A DNA stretch of 64,000 nucleotides. It comes from Vitis vinifera (taxonomy: Eukaryota > Streptophyta > Magnoliopsida > Vitales > Vitaceae). A program made the translations under genes and the position numbers. Shown piece by piece: positions 42,401 through 54,461 of this stretch. Each line of letters opens with the position of its first letter. Position 1 is the first letter of the stretch. The notes under the pieces were generated by a model, which did not search any database, was not told where the DNA came from, and was given only the letters and a program-made list of their open reading frames with translations. The stretch spans positions 2,119,501 to 2,183,500 of the forward strand of contig NC_081811.1 of NCBI RefSeq assembly GCF_030704535.1, read 5' to 3'.

Positions 42401-44292
42401 TGACAATAGTTCTGTATAGCTTCTCTTTTTGAAATATTTTAAAAGAATAAGCTTCGTTCAGGCTTAACTTTTGGATTTACAAGCTGCTTGTATTTTTTTA
42501 CACTACATCTTAACTAATATATGAAGTCATTCATTTCACTAATTGAACCATAACCACCTATATTGCAGTACCTTGGAATTGGGCTTGTCAGAAATTAGAG
42601 AACCCAGATACTTTTAAGATGAAATTGCAAGATTCTTGAGATGTTGCTGAGGATAAATTGATGAAGGTTTCCCACGAATCTTATTTTTGTGGGGTTACCA
42701 ATGCTATTTCCATTGCTCAAATCCCAAAGACTGAAGGTTTCCATAATTCTTAAGAATTAGTGGGAGGTTTGTCCAAAATAGTTGCAAGTTTTTAATAAAA
42801 CATCATTCTTTCTTGCCATAATTCTAAACAATCCAAAAAATGCATAAGGGGATAGCCCACCAAACTATCTTTCTTCTCTTCCCCAAAAAGGATCCTTGCC
42901 AACTTAAGAGTTCCCCATTAATTGAAGCTGGCATCACCCGTTCCAACCCAAACAATGAGAAGACTGATGGCCACAAGATTCTCGTCTTGGTACAATCAAG
43001 CAAAAGGTTGTTTGCTGATTCTTCCTCATCCTTATACAAGAAGCATCCGTTCACCAAGGTCCAACCCCTCTTTTTCAGTTGATCTATGGTAAGGATCCTG
43101 CAAGTTGCTTCCCATGCAAAAGATCACACTTTTGTTGGCACCCAAAGGTTCCAAACAATATATTTAGGAAAGGGATCATATCTCCATGGCATCAAATAGC
43201 CGTACAAGGATTTTACTCAAAACATACCACTCTTCAATTCTCACCAGGTCATCCCATCCCCATCATTCCTGTATACCACCTTTACTTGCAATCTTAAGGA
43301 GTTCCTCCATTCTTTCAAGCTTCCAATCATGTAACTGTATTACAAAGCAGGGACTCCAACCTGTCTCACAAATGCTAAGACATGGTTCTTCCGTTTTCAA
43401 TTATGCTCGTTCACTTAGTATAATAAATTAAGATATCAGTATATTTTTTTATGTATATTTTTTGAACACTAAACACAGATTTTCATACTTGATTAACAAA
43501 TACCCCTATAATCACAAATGTGTCAGGAATTAAAAACTTGAACAGATTAAATTCTGCATACAGACAAGATGAAATCAAAACATATAATTCTCTCTTTTTT
43601 GGCCCCAAAGAAAGCCATATCACAACAGCCCTCTATCAAAACCATAAACAAGTCAAAAACCCATCAATATTCAGAAGAAATCAAACAAGATAAATATCAA
43701 TATATAAACTCTAAAATTAATGGATAAACAAGAACTCTAAACCCTAGATTTTCACACCACATATGCACCAAATCCATGAAAAAATCAGAACCCCGTCAAC
43801 ATTCAACATGAAATCGACCAGGAAAAAAACAAAGGATAGATATCACAACATAAAGAAAAAAGAAACAAAACCCTAGAAAATCAAGAGAAAAATAAATACC
43901 ATGTGAGGGTACTTGTCTTGGTCAACGACTCTAGTGTTCTCGAGCTTGATATTGAGATACTGATCAACAGAGTGAAGAGTCCCTCTTATTGCCAGGTCGT
44001 TCTTGAGCTCCACAGTCACTTCTCTACCCACCAAGTCCTTGAAGTACGAGAAGAACAACTGCACCAAACCCATAAAAATCAAGACCCATCAAATTCAAAT
44101 AAAGAGAGAGCGAGAGAGAGAGAGAGATTTTGGAAAACACCCATCAAGGGATTGCAAATTTTGAAGCGAAGTTGAAAGGGAAATTTGTGAGAAAAGAATC
44201 CGGGAAAGAGAGGGAAAATACGCAAATTTAAAATAAAATAAGATAAAAAATAAAGCCCAAGAACAAATTTTCACGGGGAAGAGAATTACCAT
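39459..44292 (-). CDS. LSM2: Sm-like protein LSM2
   Basis: Subunit of the LSM1-7 (cytoplasmic mRNA decapping) and LSM2-8 (nuclear U6 snRNP) rings. Three coding exons: 44290-44292 (only the ATG), 43900-44058, 39459-39578; 93 residues, the family length. Sm1: FKDLVGREVTVELKNDL...LHSVDQYLNIKLENTRV; Sm2: NCFIRGSVVRYVQLP; tail LLHDATRREARGG. Reads almost identically to Arabidopsis LSM2. Intron 1 is 231 nt. Intron 2 is 4321 nt and is filled by LINE fragments in the same orientation and by a MITE pair. AAACCCTA words lie in intron 2 near exon 2 (43739, 43868). Confidence 0.95.
40526..40827 (+). mobile_element. MITE, family A, copy 2
   Basis: About 300 bp bounded by TTA|AGCTATGTTTGG and CTAAACATAAGC|TTA. 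The interior resembles the 3417 element in the same orientation (AGAGAGGAAAAG, AAATTATTTTTATAT, TTTCACTTATTTAACTC, AACTAATTTTAATTATA). Inside the LINE. Confidence 0.75.
40828..41496 (+). mobile_element. MITE, family B, copy 1
   Basis: About 670 bp starting GACTATATTTGGTTG and ending CCAACCAAACATAACC|TTA. Directly abuts family A copy 2 with a shared TTA. The interior (GATATGTTAATACTAAGTTAAGG, TATCTCATGTATGATAAATTT-like) is related to 45261-45746. Confidence 0.75.
42770..43430 (-). mobile_element. L1-type LINE fragment: zinc-finger (zf-RVT) region
   Basis: Minus strand. Frames read VKSLYGYLMP-like, TIDQLKKRGW-like and then LVNGCFLYKDEEESANNLLLDCTKTRILWPSVFSLFGL...WQGSFLGKRRKIVWWAIPLCIFWIV. This is the conserved C-terminal zf-RVT block of plant L1 polymerases (C..C...E...LLL.C...R.LW). 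It lies 5' of the endonuclease-side piece at 42334, the wrong order for one element, so it is a second LINE or a rearranged one. Degenerate. Confidence 0.75.
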
Positions 44293-44965
44293 ATTGAACA
44301 AGAAAGAAAGAGGGGAAAATCTGGAACTTCTTTGGTTTCTCGGTCTGCTTCGAAGTCCAGAGCCTTAAGCTCGCCTTGATGCGGATTGAAAAACCTATTC
44401 TAGCTACGGAATTACCATGATAGCCCTATGTGGGGGCCTGTTTGGACGCTTGTGGGTTATTTTCCCAGTTGGGAATGAGGATTTCCTTGTAACCGTTGAG
44501 GAAGTTTTCATCCGGTATAAAGTAACTTTGATTTATCTATTTTTTTTTAGGGGTGGAGACACCCATGTTCTATTTTAATATTTTTTTTTATTATAACCAA
44601 ACAACTAACCGTTATGATTTGAACCCAGAGTAATTTGTCGCTTACTAGAACCACACTTCCCGATGTTCATCCCGATTAATTGGACTATCATAACGGGTAT
44701 ATTTTATTTTAAATATGAACACACTTTTATCTAATTGAAAATTTTTAAATATATCATAAACATAAAATTTGATCACACTTACTTCTACTCTAACCACAAG
44801 AATACCCCCAAGCAAAATATCATCCAAATGCTATGTCTATAAACACCATTTCAAAAATGTTTATCATACACAAATTTTAACATTTTAAAAAAAATTTAGT
44901 GTTTATTTAAATATATTTTCTATTTAAAAAATTTTTTAAATGATAATAGCTTATATATAAGATAT
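44293..44965. other. LSM2 leader, promoter and spacer
   Basis: 44293-44400 is GC-richer leader/promoter; beyond is AT-rich spacer. No gene. Confidence 0.5.
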
Positions 44966-44968
44966 TTT

Positions 44969-45257
44969 AGACTATGTTTTGTTCCCAAAAAGGTTTGAAG
45001 GAAAATATGGGAGAAATAAAATATAAGAAAAAAAAAATTTAAAATAGATGAAATTAATAAATTATGTTGATGTATTATTTTATTTTTTTCATTTATTTAA
45101 CTTTTTTATATAAAGATTAAATAATTTCAAAAATATAAATTTTTAATAATTTTAATTATATTTGACTTTTTTTACCAAGTAAAAACTAAGTATAAGAAAA
45201 TCATTTTTCTTTATATTTTTTTACTTTCTAGATAGTTTTCAATAATTAAATATAATC
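44969..45257 (+). mobile_element. MITE, family A, copy 3
   Basis: Starts TTTTA|GACTATGTTTTG and ends TAAATATAATC|TTA. Diverged relative of the 3417 and 40526 copies (TTTGAAGGAAAAT, TTATTTAACTTTTTTATATAAAG, TTTTAATTATATTTGAC). Confidence 0.7.
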
Positions 45258-45260
45258 TTA

Positions 45261-45746
45261 GGTTTTGTTTAATTTAAGAGAGAATATATTATATTTTATC
45301 CAATGTTTAGTTGGTAATAAGATATAATAAGTTATTTTATCACCTATTCTATCTTATATTCAACTCAACATGAAATATGATAAGTGGTAAAATATATTAT
45401 TCAACTTTCTTTTTTTATCTTGGTCATATAGAATATATTAATTTCATGGTAAGATATGGTATATACATGTCTCATATATCAAAAAATTTATTTTTTATCA
45501 ATTTTTTATTTTTTAATATACTCATTTTAGAAAATATTTTTTTATTATAAATTAAATTTATGATTAAAAAAACTAAATAATATATATTTTATATCATTTT
45601 TTATACATTTTACAAATTAAATATAATATAACATATTTAATTTAATATACTATTTTAAAATATCATATCTTATTAAAAATCATATCCTCTCTAGTATATA
45701 TATATATATATATCCCATCCCATTCTACCAACCAAACATAGTCTTA
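45261..45746 (+). mobile_element. MITE, family B, copy 2
   Basis: Starts GGTTTTGTTTAATTT immediately after family A copy 3 and ends ACCAACCAAACATAGTC|TTA. Related to 40828-41496. Contains a TA microsatellite (45693-45712). Confidence 0.7.
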
Positions 45747-46445
45747 AAGAGTTAACAGTCTTATATTGAAATAATAATAATTTTAAAAACATTTGTTTTT
45801 TTGCAAGATGTTTAACACTAAATTGTCAAATAAAACATGCTTATGTGTCAAGAGGTCCATATTTCAGGGTTCCACCAAGCATCCTTCACACCCTGGTTTT
45901 AGCATTTAAAAAGCTCTCCCAAACAGAGCTTTAAACCATAAACCATCACCATGAGATGCATTGGCAATCCTATGGTGAAATGCACACCTGTGTTTATGTG
46001 GGGGCATATTTCCAGTTTCCAGTTCAATTCACTTCACACAGAAACTGATACTTGTGAGAAAAGGGAAAGAAAGGATGAAAATAGCAAAATACATGGGCAT
46101 GGTCTCTTACATCTGGCTGTTGATGCAGAATATATATATGCATCTACGATTCATGCAAAACCACCATGCACACAGAAAGGACCAACTGCGACATTTTGGA
46201 AAAGAAACTTGACATTACAGGAGGAACACCACAACAACAAACAACATCAACCCCCACTGACACCGAATTAACCACCAAATTTACATCTCTTGCAAATTAA
46301 GAAGGCTAAGAACTGGAAAAATGTTTCTAACCCTAGAAAAACATTCTTTTTTTTTTCCTTTTTCTTTTTTGTCTTTCTTTTTTTTTTTTTTTCCTCTCCC
46401 TTTTGTTGTTTTTGCTACAAACAAAATGTATGGAGGTTGCTTTCA
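45747..46445. other. 3' region of the BPM gene
   Basis: Includes probable 3'UTR of the minus-strand BPM gene (46446 down to about 46150). The 106-codon plus-strand frame at 45951-46271 has no family resemblance. Confidence 0.45.
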
Positions 46446-49400
46446 CTATAGCCTCTGCTTCACCCGCCTTCCATTGATGTCGCTCCCATCAAGGATAGCT
46501 TCATTCCCATGCCTGCACACAATGACAGAGTGTTCGCTAACTCGAGCCACGTACTCCAAGAGCTCCGTCAGAACAGAGGGGCAACTTTCCTTCAAGTATT
46601 CAAAGCCATCTGTTTGCATCACAGCTGAAAAAAGAAAAAGTAGAAGAAGCACCAGTTGATTAATGACATTCACAGGAAAATTCATGGTGGTCAAAATCAT
46701 GAAAGTTATAACTTATGTATCATCAACTCATTTCAGATTTTATCAAACAGGACTACAAAAAAGACTATGTTCTGGTAATCTTCAGAAATTTTTTCCTATC
46801 AATGTTGAGATTTTATCAACAAGACCATGCTCTCTATGAATCTTCAGTTTCTCTCTCTCCCTTTTCTTTTTTAACTCAGTCCAAACATCTACAGAAAAAA
46901 TTTTCAGATTTTGTAAAAATAAAATACTAGAAAAAACAAATATGTAAAAATGAAATCACCTCTCAGATTTTCAGGCATTGCAACAAATTTGAGACACACA
47001 GCTTTCAGCTGGAAACAGTGGTGCTGCTCTGCCAAGGCTAATGTAGTTGCCACAGTGTTTATGGCAACATCCTCACAGAGATTAGACTCGCATAGCAGCC
47101 TGAGCCTATCTAGACCATACCGATCTGCTGCAGCAAGCAGATGCTGAGCCATCAAAGTAGAAGCCCATTTCGAGTTTAAGCCAGTAAGCTCTTCCATGTC
47201 AGGTAATGAATCCCAGTATATAAAGTGAAGTAGAGCCTGTAAAGTTGAATTAAAGATAGGATAAATAAGCAACTCAAACACAATTTTCATGCTAGTTGCC
47301 ATTCATATCTGTATGGCTGTATAGACAAATAGCATGTTTTATCAGGTAAAAAGATACAAGGAAAATTGATACCAGCAACCCAACCCACCCCCCCACAACC
47401 GCCTCTCTACTGAAAAAGTAATAAACAAACTTGTGCATAGACAGAACCCGATTATCTTAAACAAACACCTTGAACATGCATGTGTGGTTACCTAATCATT
47501 GATTACTAAAGGGAGAAAAAAAAGTGAACATGACAAGATTGCATGTGTGGTTACCTAATCGTTGATTACTAAAGGGAGAAAAACAAGTGAACATGACAAG
47601 ATTATCATCAAGATCCATAACTTATTGAACAATTATTGCTTGTAAGTTCTTTCTCAAATATGGTAAACTTCCCAAACCATTCAGCAAACCTGTAGAGCTA
47701 ACAAAAACAAGGCATTCATATCTAACTTAGTATTTCAATAATAACTTAGGAGTAAGTTTGCATCATCCATGTAGCATAAGCATGAAATTATTAGTAATAA
47801 AGTGTGCATCTTGTACAAGACGGTAGATGCTAGTTAATCAGTTCCCATAATTTATTAACTCTGTCGGCCAAAAACAAATTGTTTAAATATTTAGGAGAAA
47901 AAGAAGGAGCCATAAATGGAGCAGGAAAAAACAGTTCACAGCAAATGCATGGCCATGAGTGCAACAAGAGAGCAGAAGAAGCAGAAGAAAAAGAAGGGGC
48001 CATAAGTGGACCAGCAGAAACAGAAGGAGAAGAAGAAGAAGAGGTAAAGGAGTCGAACCTTAAAAACTGGAGCCTCCATGTCCTCAACTTTAATACACTG
48101 AGTATTCTGATCCTTCATTGGCCCAAAAAGTTGGGCCCTGAATACAGGTGAGCGAGCTGCAAGTACCAGCTTGTGAGCAGAAAAAGTTTCCCCATCTACT
48201 TCAAAGTTTACATCAGTTCCCTTTCCACTTTCCAATAGCTGCCCAAAATGCTGACCAATGTTACAAGGTGGTACTGCAATAGAGTATATCTTAGGCCCCT
48301 CTGTATGTGACCTAACAAGTCCAACACTGCAGTGAACTGAGAGGCAATCATCTTTAAGGTAGTCTGATGTCTCTAGAGCAGTTCTTTTGAAAAATCGCTT
48401 GTAACCCCTGCATCATCCAACAGTCAAATTCATTATTTTACACTTGTAATGTCCCATTGATTCAGGAAAAGTAATTGACCAGCAAAGGATAACAAGGACA
48501 AGCTCAAAAACACCCCAAAGAATTGAAATAGCTATCCGCAGTGAAAGGTAGATATTTTGCATGGAGAAAAGAAATTGTGCACATGAGATATTTCTGAAGA
48601 AAGTTATCACTGGATGAATCCATTATCCACAAGTGTCATTGGATTATTGCAATAAAAACTCTACTTCGCAAAACAATTATTGAAACCAGATGTGAAAGTA
48701 TTTTGCTTCCATTGTATTCACAAAGATAACTGCAATTTATTTTAGCTCAAAGGAAAAACCATGTATAAAAAAAATCCTCATATATCAATGAAGCGTTTGA
48801 TAGAACATAAACGTAAGTTCTCAAAACCTTAGTGCTGAACTAAATATTGCATATAGAAAGTGTTGATTTACAAAAATAAGCAGCTTGTTTGTATAATGTG
48901 AAATTTAAGTGCTGAATTGTCAACTGTTTGATGATTTATTGGAAAATTGTTTATTTTACATGTTTGTACTCAAACCATTGTATAGAAACCTCAAAACTGT
49001 ATACTTCCACGTTTACCAGAAGAAAATGTACCATATATTTTGGTAATTTATATGATATACTAATCCTATGATCAGTTATATATTAATTTTGATATAATTC
49101 AAACCATTTCATTTCATGCATACAAAGCTGGAAATATGACTCTACTATTTTTTTTTAAGTAATAACTTTCTATTTCCTACCTTTACCAAATTACAAAGCG
49201 AGCCCCTTTTGTTACATTAACAAGTAGGGTTAAAATTATAAATCACTCAACCCACATCTCTTCCCATCCTCTATTACTTTGGACATGGGTAATGGTAATC
49301 ACGTGCATTTAACACGTGTCCCATATAGTATACTCAAATGTAGGCCCTCATCTAAACTGCTTTACCACAAAAAGAATGATTCCAGCTTTTTAGAGTGTCA

Positions 49401-50766
49401 ACATCAATCCTTTGCCTTCTAATTGACAGTCCCTTACAGTTAAATATTGCTTAATATATCTTTTGTTTGCCTATCAAAAAAATTAAATAGTTTCTTACAA
49501 ATCATCATAAATTGGTTACCATAATTTTAGAGAAAAGGGTAACTGGTAATAAAATAAAAGGAAATTTTGGGATAATAGGTTATAATCGATTTCACTTCCC
49601 AATAGATTGTGGTAGGAGAAAGTGGGGGTGAGAGAAAATGAAGTGTACACAGAGTACAACCAAACAGATGGAAAAAAAAAAACTTCTATCAAATAAGAAC
49701 CCAGCAAAAAAAGATACAAAAGCTTTTCATGGAGCACAAATTTGTGTTAAAAATGAAATTTATAATTCCAACTTTTCAACACATGTGACTAGTATATAAC
49801 AGTTTAGTAGAGGTTCAACTAAACAGCAATGCATCCAAAGTCTTTAAATGAAATAGACAGCACATATGACTCATAATGATATCAAAGCAACATCTCTAAT
49901 ACGGATTTTACAATGGAACATATTACCATCACAATCACATGGCATTGCATTCTTCAACTTTACATGCAATTTTTTATGAGCTTCAAACCACTACACACCA
50001 AAACACCCAAATTATGTAAATTCATGCAATCGTGATGTCTTTCCTTATCCTATGCCTCCATTACTAAATTTGAGCCCCACCAACCTTAACCTTCTGATTC
50101 TTAAATAATTCTGTCTCTGAATTATGCTTAGAGATTCAAGCTTTTATAATACCCAGTCATCAATCTGGGCACATAGCTCCTCAATGTACAGTGAGTGTAG
50201 ATTCTAACAAAGCAAAAGACAACAACACCACGGTACATTTTCCGAAGGAGACAGTGATCAAAGTCAAACAGAAAAGCACGCATCGCTAGGAAAAAAAAAG
50301 GGGGGGGGGGGGGGGGGGGGGGAGGAGAGGGGAAGAAGGGCGCAAAATTTCAAAAAACTCACCACATGCTTCCTCGGTATTTAAGAGTGTAGGGGCCGCT
50401 CTCCAACGGCCTTCCAAAATGGCTATGCACCTTGTGCCTCTCCTTCCCACTCTGGTCCAATAGTGTGAGCTCAAAAAGCGCCCTCACATCCGTGCCCTCG
50501 CTCGCCAACGCGATGAACAGCGACACATACGCCGCATTGTCCTCCACGCTTTTGCCGTCCGGGTAGAAGTAGATCGCCCAAGCGTAACCTCCCACCACGA
50601 ACGTATCCGACGCTATGTACTTCCCAATCCCCAACCCCTTCGACAACGAATACCCCGTGATCTTGAACTGGTGCGAGCCGTTCACCGTCTCAGTGATCGA
50701 CGTCGACGTCGTCACCAGCGGCGACGATGACGACGGCTTCCCACCCTCCCGGCAAACCTTCCCCAT
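46446..50766 (-). CDS. BPM: BTB/POZ and MATH domain-containing protein (BPM family)
   Basis: Substrate adaptor of CUL3 E3 ubiquitin ligases; the MATH domain binds substrates (in Arabidopsis e.g. HD-ZIP, ERF and PP2C proteins) and BTB binds CUL3. Four exons (minus): 50363-50766, 48059-48407, 46960-47236, 46446-46624; 402 residues, the family size. ATG at 50766 (MGKVCREGG). MATH about 29-165 ([62 protein letters not shown]). BTB about 197-310 ([39 protein letters not shown]), then a BACK-like part. BPM4/BPM5 are the closest subgroup by memory, not certain which. Intron 1 is 1955 nt with a long G run near its start. Confidence 0.93.
47478..47603. repeat. 63 bp tandem duplication in BPM intron 2
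   Basis: GCATGTGTGGTTACCTAATC... occurs at 47478 and again at 47541, with about two differences over 63 bp. Confidence 0.9.
50291..50322. repeat. A9-G23 homopolymer junction
   Basis: Nine A then about 23 G in a row on the plus strand (C23 on the sense strand of BPM), in BPM intron 1 about 40 nt from the exon 1 donor. The length may be unreliable in an assembly. Confidence 0.85.
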
Positions 50767-50936
50767 CCCCAATCCCCAACAAACAAACCCACAGGTTCTC
50801 GAATTTTCCCCAAAACAAAAAGTACCACGCCGGGGGTCGATCTACGGTCTACTTTAGAAATCAAAACGACGTGGACTCCCAAATAAAACCACAGTACAAG
50901 AAATTTTCTCGGGAAAATGAAAATTAGCGAGAAAGT

Positions 50937-50944
50937 TAGGGTTT
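50937..50944 (-). promoter_or_regulatory. telobox upstream of the BPM gene
   Basis: AAACCCTA on the minus strand, about 170 bp upstream of the ATG. Confidence 0.35.
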
Positions 50945-52130
50945 CGGGGATGAAAAATTATCTAGGGTTGAAATATAGAAAGATGGGGGGTTTGATGTTA
51001 GGGAGAGTACGTATTTGTCTGACACAGAATTATTGGTGAAGGGACCCTATTATCCGTACGCGCTGACGTGTTGTAAATGCACTGACTCGCTGCTCTAGTC
51101 AGACACGTGTCCAACATCAAGCCTTTGCCACTTGGGTTTCACCTACCTCCCTGCCATACATTACAACTCCACTTGTCGGCTTCACTCATTCTAAAGGTGC
51201 CTGCTCCTTAATATTTTCAAATTTTTCTTTTTATTATTTTTATAAATTTTGCCTATATTATAATCTATGTAATCATTTTTATTTATTTTATTTCACCTTT
51301 TTTTTTAATTAGAACTACAAAGATATGTTTTATAAATTTATGATAAATTAAAAAAATCTAATTAGTATTTTTAGAATGCTTTTACTGATTTTTATTCCAA
51401 ACGTTTTGAGTATAAATTATTCTTTTTTAAATGTTTTTAGTAAAAATGTTTTATATAAAAACATTTATAGGAAATTATCTATCAAATATTTTTCTATAAA
51501 AAATTGATTTTTTTTTACATGTTTTAAAAATTACTAATTATTTAATTTTTTAACCATTTTCTAATTAAAAATGATTTCTAAAATCATTGCTAAATATATT
51601 TTTATTATTTTGTATAATTATAATAAGTGATAACATTGGTTTAAAAAAAAATGCATGTAAACTCCGTGATTATAATAACAAATTTTCTATTTTAAAGTTT
51701 ATTGAAATAGTCGATAGTTTAATTTATTTCATTTTTAGTATTTAATGTTGTTTTTTTTCATCAATCTTTTTTTTTCTTTCCCATTGTTCTTGATTTTAAC
51801 ATTTTTAATATAATTTTTTTATAAAAAAATCAATATTTTGATATAAAAAATATTATTTGATGATGTTTTTGGCAATATGGTATATAACAATAAAAATATT
51901 TTTAGCATATTACTAAGAATAAAAAAACAAAAGAGAAATCATTAATTATATCATATTTTATGCTATTTATTCATTATTAAAACACAATAAAAACAAATAA
52001 TGTTTTCTTATCACAAAAAAAAAAAAAAACTAAATGATAGTTTTTTAAACAAACATAAAAACACAATAAAAATTTACAAAAACAAACAAAGATAATAATT
52101 TTAAAAAATAAAAACAAATATCATGCGATG
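50945..52130. other. spacer upstream of the BPM gene
   Basis: 50945-51190 is GC-richer promoter sequence; 51200-52130 is AT-rich without a gene. Confidence 0.45.
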
Positions 52131-52132
52131 TT

Positions 52133-52441
52133 AGGGTCTGTTTAGTAGTGTTTTTAAATATCGTCAATGAAATTTAGGCCCTATTAATAATAGTTTGTAA
52201 AAACTATTGTATAATGCTTTATAAAACAAAAATTTATTTTAGAATTGAAATATTTTTAATGTTCTTAAATATTTTATCAAAAATAGTTTTTATATTTAAT
52301 GTTTTTATTTTTAATTATTTTGTATGATTGTATAATTATTTTTTAAAACAATAATTAGAAAAAACATATAAAAACAACTTAAAATGATAAAAATATGTTA
52401 TTTGAAAACATTATGTTTTTTATTTCCAAACGTACTCTAAA
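52133..52441. mobile_element. hAT-like MITE
   Basis: AT-rich block between GGGTCTGTTTAGTAGTGTTTTT and its imperfect inverse TTTTTTATTTCCAAACGTACTCT. The interior contains AATGTTTTTATTTTTAATTATTTTGTATGA.. style sequence seen in other blocks here. Ends imperfect. Confidence 0.4.
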
Positions 52442-53673
52442 AAGGTTCATTTGATAGTGATTTTATAACACATTTTTAACTTAAAAAGTGTTTTTAAAAA
52501 AACATAAGGTGTTTATCAAAATTTATTAAACACTTCTTAAAATTTCAAAAATCACTTATAGTGTTTTTTGAAAAAATATTTCATCAATAATTCTCCTAAA
52601 AATACTTTTTAAGATAATATTTTTATTAAAAATACTTATAGAGTATAAATATTTTTAAATACACTCTAGAAAACATTTTAAAAATCCAATATGTTTTATT
52701 AATAAATACTAAGAATGTGTTTAATCATGATTATAGGAAGTATTTATAATATTATTAATACTTGAAGGATGAAAAATTCAAAATATTAATACTAAAAATA
52801 TTTCATAAAATCACAATGTCTTATGTCTTATAAATTTTATAAAATAAAATATTTTCACCGGAAATATTTCGAGTTAATAATTGGGTATTGGAGTCGGTAA
52901 AAATATTTTTTTAGAAAATTTCCAATAATTTTTTTTGGCTTTTGGAAAATTAGGGAATAATTGTACTTGTAACTTATGACCAGTCCCCCATGAAAGTGGA
53001 CGTGAAATGGCTGAATCTGCCATGCATAGACTATGCTTGAAACCGACGGTTGAGATTAGTTCCATAGTACCGCGATCAACGGTGGGCGTAAGAGTTACTG
53101 GATTTATCTTGCGTGTACAAGGCGTACCCCACGCGCGCTCAGAGCACACGCGTGTCAGTCAACCAATGGTTTAGGCGCCAAAGTGGAACACTGGGAAATA
53201 ATCAGGTACATCAAGAACACCATGGTCATCTCATCATTTATTATTTCATGTGAATATGCGCACATTGATTACCTTTCATCAAATTAATTAATTGGGTCAA
53301 CAAAAGGCCACCAAAAATCACAAATTAAAAATTGGCACCTACCATAATCAATTTTGTCCTATTACCCCACTATTCAATTATATTGAATGGATGAATTTAT
53401 GACTATTTATTTTTATTTATTTTATTTTTTATTATTTAATAGAATGTATATTAAAAAATATTAAAAATTATGATAAATTTAATGAAGTGGAGTGACTTTT
53501 AAGGATAAAATAAAATAAAATATTTTTAAAAAATAAGAAAAAAAATAATGACACATGGTATTAATTGCTAATTCATGGGAAATAAATGACTATTTATTTT
53601 GATTTTTTTCCTTTTTATTCATTAATAAAAAGTTTATTAAAAAAAATATGATACATTTAATGAAGTGGAGTGA

Positions 53674-53739
<66 letters not shown>

Positions 53740-54100
53740 AGAGAAATAAGAGAAAAAAAAATGGTCAACATGATATTAATTGCTAATTCATGGGAAATTA
53801 ATGAGAGGAAGAGAAAGAGTAATAATGTAAATTTATAAGGGAATAAATGCAAAGAGGAAATAGGGTAATGGGCATACCCACCAAAATAAATTATTTGTCA
53901 TAAAATCATATCATAGGCAATTAGGCGTATGACAAGTTCGTCCACCATATTGATGGTGGTCAAATGGGTCTTTATTGACGGTCCATCTTTTAATTGATTC
54001 AAATTCAAGTTAATTCATTTGGGTACAAGTAGGTGGGCGTTAGTTATAGGCCAAATAATCCCCATAAATACAACCTTAGTTTTTGGCGAGTGGTTTATCA
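52442..54100. other. AT-rich spacer
   Basis: No gene. 52960-53220 is locally GC-richer (ACGCGCGC near 53132) with a 91-codon minus frame I do not accept. Two similar blocks near 53555-53585 and 53765-53800 (…TATTAATTGCTAATTCATGGGAAAT…) form a direct repeat about 215 bp apart. Confidence 0.4.
53677..53736. repeat. TA microsatellite, about 29 repeats
   Basis: Uninterrupted (TA)n of about 60 bp. Confidence 0.95.
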
Positions 54101-54102
54101 TT

Positions 54103-54461
54103 TATGCCCCGTTTGCCAATTGCTTTTTAAAACAATTTTTGTTATCCAAAACAAAAACACTTGAAAACTCTTTTGGTAACTAAAAATTGATTTCCGTTTT
54201 TTATTATTAAAAATAAAAAATAATGTATTTTTAAATATTATTTTATATTAATTTCATTTGTTTTTTAATGACAGTGTTAAAGCATAATTATATAAACATT
54301 TAAAATGATTAGAAATAAAATACCACATATAAAAATTATTTTAAAAACATTAAAAACAGGTTAAAAACATTTTATATTTTCAAATAAAATTTTATTTTAA
54401 AAAACATCAAAGAACAATTTTTAAAAATTGTTCTAAGAATCTGTTACCAAACAGGTCCTTA
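54103..54461. mobile_element. hAT-like MITE
   Basis: Begins GCCCCGTTTGCCAATTGC and ends TGTTACCAAACAGGTCC, imperfect inverted ends; subterminal AAAACAATTTTTGTT / AACAATTTTTAAAAATTGTT. Non-coding interior. Confidence 0.6.

Noticed and set aside
45951-46271. 106-codon plus frame
   Set aside because: Antisense to the probable 3'UTR of the BPM gene; no family resemblance.
52874-53149. 91-codon minus frame
   Set aside because: Isolated in spacer; no motif or splice partners found.
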